Source: Candidatus Moraniibacteriota bacterium
GTDB lineage: Bacteria > Patescibacteriota > Minisyncoccia > Moranbacterales > UBA1568
DNA length: 41,279 bases
NCBI GenBank assembly: GCA_013334575.1
Contig: JAAXXG010000001.1
Location: 1 to 41,279, forward strand
Reading direction: 5' to 3'
Shown here: positions 38,692 to 41,279 of the stretch, piece by piece
Position numbering within the stretch: the first letter of the stretch is position 1
Layout of the letters: the number at the start of each line of letters is the position of its first letter
Notes under the pieces: model-generated
What the model was told of the DNA's origin: nothing
Seen by the model: the letters and a program-made list of their open reading frames with translations, nothing else
Database searches by the model: none
Translations under genes and position numbers: made by a program

Positions 38692-39639
38692 ATGTCCGCA
38701 AATGTCGAAAGTGAAGCCGTAAAAGATATCATGGGCGTTACGATCGCCATTCCGGCTCATAACGAAGAGGACGGAATTGCCGCGATCCTTTCCGCAGCGC
38801 TCACTCAGGATAGACGAGGTTATGTCCTAGAGCGAATCGTCGTGATTCTCGACGGATGTACCGATCGGACGGAGGAGATAGTCAAGAGGATCTCAAGAGA
38901 GAATCCCATTGTTGAGCTTGCTTGCGACGGAAGGCGACTCGGAAAGTCGGCGCGCATGAACGAGATGTTTCGGCTGAACCGAAGTGACGCGCTTGTCGTC
39001 ATTGATGCCGATCTCGCATTTGCTCCAGACCTTGTCGCGGAACTTGTCGCGCCCTTTTCTGATGATCAGGTCGGAGTCGTAGCCGCAAACAATCGTCCGG
39101 CGCTTCCCCCTCGGACAGTGCTCGAACGACTCCTTATAGCACGGGACGCTTGGTGGTACGATGTGCGTCATGATTTCAACGGCGGAGACAATCCGGATAA
39201 CAGCCCCGGACAATGCTATGCCTTCAGTCGGAAATTCGCGGAAACCCTTGTTTTCCCCGATGGCTTGATGCACGATCACGAATTCATCTATCTCATGTCG
39301 ATGGAGTTCGGCATGAAGTTCATTTTCGCGGAGCGTGCAAAGGTCATCTATCGCGAGGTCACGAACTGGAAGGAGCTGGTTGTTCGGGCGCGGCGGCATG
39401 CGCACGTGGATGCCGTGGATATGGCGCGGTTTCATTTTGATAAGAAAGATATTCCGGTCATCCCCACGGGAAGGAAGTTGGTCGGGATCGTCCGCATGTT
39501 CTTTCGTGAACCGATTCCTGTCGCGTTCGGCGTGATGCTTCTTATCGCGGCAATTAAGATCGCAGTCATGATGGGTGACGATAACCCGATACATAGTCAA
39601 GGTCTTTGGGAGCGATCGGAATCCACAAAGCACGCATAG
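38692..39639 (+). CDS. GT2-family glycosyltransferase
   Basis: A 315-residue glycosyltransferase that would add a sugar to a lipid- or glycan-linked acceptor at the inner membrane. GVTIAIPAHNEEDGI and VVILDGCTDRTEEI form the nucleotide-binding half. VVIDADLAFAPD carries the DxD-type metal site (DAD). One C-terminal hydrophobic helix (about 275-295, PVAFGVMLLIAAIKIAVMM) anchors it. It begins 14 bases after the fusion gene and is slightly more A/T-rich. The sugar and acceptor are unknown. Confidence 0.88.
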   Translation: MSANVESEAVKDIMGVTIAIPAHNEEDGIAAILSAALTQDRRGYVLERIVVILDGCTDRTEEIVKRISRENPIVELACDGRRLGKSARMNEMFRLNRSDALVVIDADLAFAPDLVAELVAPFSDDQVGVVAANNRPALPPRTVLERLLIARDAWWYDVRHDFNGGDNPDNSPGQCYAFSRKFAETLVFPDGLMHDHEFIYLMSMEFGMKFIFAERAKVIYREVTNWKELVVRARRHAHVDAVDMARFHFDKKDIPVIPTGRKLVGIVRMFFREPIPVAFGVMLLIAAIKIAVMMGDDNPIHSQGLWERSESTKHA

Positions 39640-39665
39640 TTTACGAATCCGCTATTTCTCCGAAG

Positions 39666-40796
39666 ATGCAAAGGTTGAATGTGAATTCCAAAGAAAATAT
39701 TCGCGACACTTATGATGTCGGCATTTCGGAGTGCCTGACGCCAATGCTCCGTTCCGAATGGATACGACTCTGGGAGAATTCAGACGAAGGGCATTTTTTC
39801 AATTCTCCCGAGTGTTTCGAGTCATTTCTGGAAGCTTTACATATCGAAACGTATCGTATTGTCACTTGTCGCCAAAACGACGCACTTTGCGCAGTACTCC
39901 CTCTCGTTCGAAGTAGGATGTTCGGAACGAGTGTTTGGACTGCGGCAGGAAAGGAAGGGAACTATGTCGATAAGCCCCCCTTCCTTCTTATGTCGGAAGA
40001 CCCTGGACTATTCGGGGCGCTTCTTGATGCCGCGAGCAGTCTCGGAAACATCTGCCTGCCGGAAGTGCACGAGCGGAAGAAAGAACTGTTCTCCGGTCTT
40101 GAGTCATCGCAGCTCCTGTTTGAGCCGGTTTCCGTGAACCGATTTGCAGAATTATCTCCGGAGCTCGAAATTTTACGCTTCTCTTCCTCTAGTCAGAAGA
40201 GGAAGATGCGTTCCGGTGTGCGGTCCGGCATGCAGGCATGGAAACATGAGTTCGTTATTTTTACGGATGATTTTGCTGCTGCCCTGCGAACGGTGATGGA
40301 TGTCGAGGCGAGAAGCAGTAAGGCGAAAAGGCACATGGCATTCTTCGGAAAGGAAATAAACCGGAAAATTTTCGATGCTTTTTTGAAGCATGCGCCTGAC
40401 TTCCTGAATTTCGCGGTCTTGTATTCCGATGGCCATCCTATAGCGACCAGTGCGGGATTCGTGTATAAGGGGATATTTACGGGATACCATTCTTCATTTG
40501 ACGAAGCCTACCGTCGTCAGTTTCCAGGCAAGCTACTCGTATTTTACTTGCTTGAACGTCTTAAGTCGGACGGCTATCATGCGGTTGATTTCTTGCGTGG
40601 AGATTCCGATGTGAAGCGCCTGTTCGCAGACGAAATATCGATGCAGTATGACGTGATGATATCACGGAATTGTCTCTATCTGAGCTGGTGGAAGATCTCA
40701 TTCACGGTTCGACGTCAGATAAAGCTGGCTATTGCCGTGGCGCGGTCAGTTGAAAGATCCATACTCCGTAGATTTGAGAAAAATGAAAAGCGATAA
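39666..40796 (+). CDS. BioF2/FemAB-like GNAT acyltransferase
   Basis: A protein of about 377 residues with the double-GNAT layout of the BioF2-like (Acetyltransf_6) family found in many exopolysaccharide loci. Landmarks are WIRLWENSDEGHFFNSPECFESFL in the N-terminal half (shown by WIRLWEN), SSSSQKRKMRSGVRSG, a central FAVLYSDGHPIATSAGFVYKG and the C-terminal GYHAVDFLRGDSDVKRLF. It may acetylate or aminoacylate the glycan. An upstream TTG at 39606 is in frame and would overlap the GT2 gene; I prefer ATG 39666. Its base composition is more A/T-rich than the fusion gene. The next gene overlaps its end by 14 bases. Confidence 0.8.
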   Translation: MQRLNVNSKENIRDTYDVGISECLTPMLRSEWIRLWENSDEGHFFNSPECFESFLEALHIETYRIVTCRQNDALCAVLPLVRSRMFGTSVWTAAGKEGNYVDKPPFLLMSEDPGLFGALLDAASSLGNICLPEVHERKKELFSGLESSQLLFEPVSVNRFAELSPELEILRFSSSSQKRKMRSGVRSGMQAWKHEFVIFTDDFAAALRTVMDVEARSSKAKRHMAFFGKEINRKIFDAFLKHAPDFLNFAVLYSDGHPIATSAGFVYKGIFTGYHSSFDEAYRRQFPGKLLVFYLLERLKSDGYHAVDFLRGDSDVKRLFADEISMQYDVMISRNCLYLSWWKISFTVRRQIKLAIAVARSVERSILRRFEKNEKR

Positions 40797-41279
40797 GAGA
40801 CGGATCATCTTCTCCAATTATGATGACGTCGCGAATCCGGCCTATGGAGGCGGGGGAGCGCGTGCCATTCACGAGGTCGCGAAGCGGCTCGCGAAGGAGT
40901 CGGACGTCACCGTGATCACGGGAACCTATCCGGGTGCCGTCGATACGGTCATCGACGGGGTCCGCTACGAGCGGATCGGGACATATGCGTTCGGACCGAA
41001 GCTCGGGCAGCTCATTTACTCACTCCTGTTGCCGTTCGTTGCCTGGCGGAAGTCCTTCGATGTCTGGTATGAGAGCCTGACACCGCCGTTTTCCTGTTCG
41101 TTCCTGCCGATCTTTGCCAGGGGGCCGGTCGTCGCGCTCGTCCATATGCTTTCCGGTGAGGACATGTGGCGGAAGTATCGACTCCCGTTTCATCTTGCCG
41201 AACGGGTCGGACTCCGGCTGTATCGCCGATTCGTCGTGCTTTCCGACGCGGTAGCTTCGCAGGTACGCCGATCGAATCC
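40783..41279 (+). CDS. GT4-family glycosyltransferase (3'-truncated by window edge)
   Basis: An open frame from the ATG at 40783 runs off the window. The visible 165 residues begin MKSDKRRIIFSNYDDVANPA and continue with GGGGARAIHEVAKRLAKE, the glycine-rich start of a GT4 Rossmann domain. VTVITGTYPGA, SFDVWYESLTPP and FVVLSDAVASQV follow, as in GT4 N-terminal domains. The catalytic C-terminal half (EX7E) lies outside the window. The start overlaps the acyltransferase stop, indicating translational coupling. Confidence 0.85.
   Translation, partial: MKSDKRRIIFSNYDDVANPAYGGGGARAIHEVAKRLAKESDVTVITGTYPGAVDTVIDGVRYERIGTYAFGPKLGQLIYSLLLPFVAWRKSFDVWYESLTPPFSCSFLPIFARGPVVALVHMLSGEDMWRKYRLPFHLAERVGLRLYRRFVVLSDAVASQVRRSN

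Noticed and set aside
1-41279. Alternative genetic code with UGA read as glycine, known from Gracilibacteria
   Set aside because: Several genes end in UGA at the expected family length, and no conserved gene needs UGA read-through.

Overview
The window looks like a chromosomal segment of a high-GC bacterium with a small, streamlined genome. It most resembles a member of the Candidate Phyla Radiation (Patescibacteria). Reasons: an alanyl-tRNA synthetase that stops after its editing domain, families often seen in that group (DUF5652-like and DUF5671-like membrane proteins, a baseplate-J-like anchored protein), very tight housekeeping gene strings, and many lineage-specific proteins without recognisable relatives. 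UGA is used as a normal stop. Several candidate phyla lineages are reported to lack ribosomal protein L9; rplI is present here. The assignment is inference from gene content, not from a marker tree.

Layout. 1-6 kb: the end of lysS, two Nudix enzymes (one is type I isopentenyl-diphosphate isomerase), an HD hydrolase, two small esterase-like hydrolases and a sortase, then tRNA-Ala(CGC). 6-10.5 kb: a DUF5671-type membrane protein, then a minus-strand unit of two secreted proteins driven by a consensus promoter and preceded by a long, hairpin-rich leader, then an unrecognised minus-strand protein. 10.5-13.6 kb: rplI, pyrG, two tiny translationally coupled membrane proteins, and rpmA on the minus strand. 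13.7-27.9 kb: a dense plus-strand housekeeping run (MFS transporter, scpA, scpB, D-Ala-D-Ala carboxypeptidase, mraY, pgk, eno, pfkB-type kinase, ftsA-like gene, anchored baseplate-J-like protein, coiled-coil protein, alaS). It links chromosome segregation, peptidoglycan synthesis, lower glycolysis and division.

27.9-33.6 kb: an unusual island of single-gene transcription units. Each has its own sigma70-type promoter (17-nt spacing in nearly all) and most have a hairpin terminator. They encode mostly helical or secreted proteins that I do not recognise; rplU sits among them. Several share an A/C-rich leader motif (roughly CTTnACAAACAACC). One member is split by a frameshift at a run of seven G. 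33.9 kb to the end: a surface-polysaccharide locus. It opens with a 1584-residue polypeptide that joins a GT2 glycosyltransferase, a membrane-embedded GT2 synthase, a Wzx/MATE-type flippase and a GT4 glycosyltransferase. Then come a free-standing GT2, a BioF2/FemAB-like acyltransferase and a GT4 gene cut by the window edge.

The most notable items are the four-module synthesis-and-export fusion protein, the shared leader of the island genes, and the structured leader RNA before the secreted protein pair. All functions are read from sequence motifs; no searches could be run.
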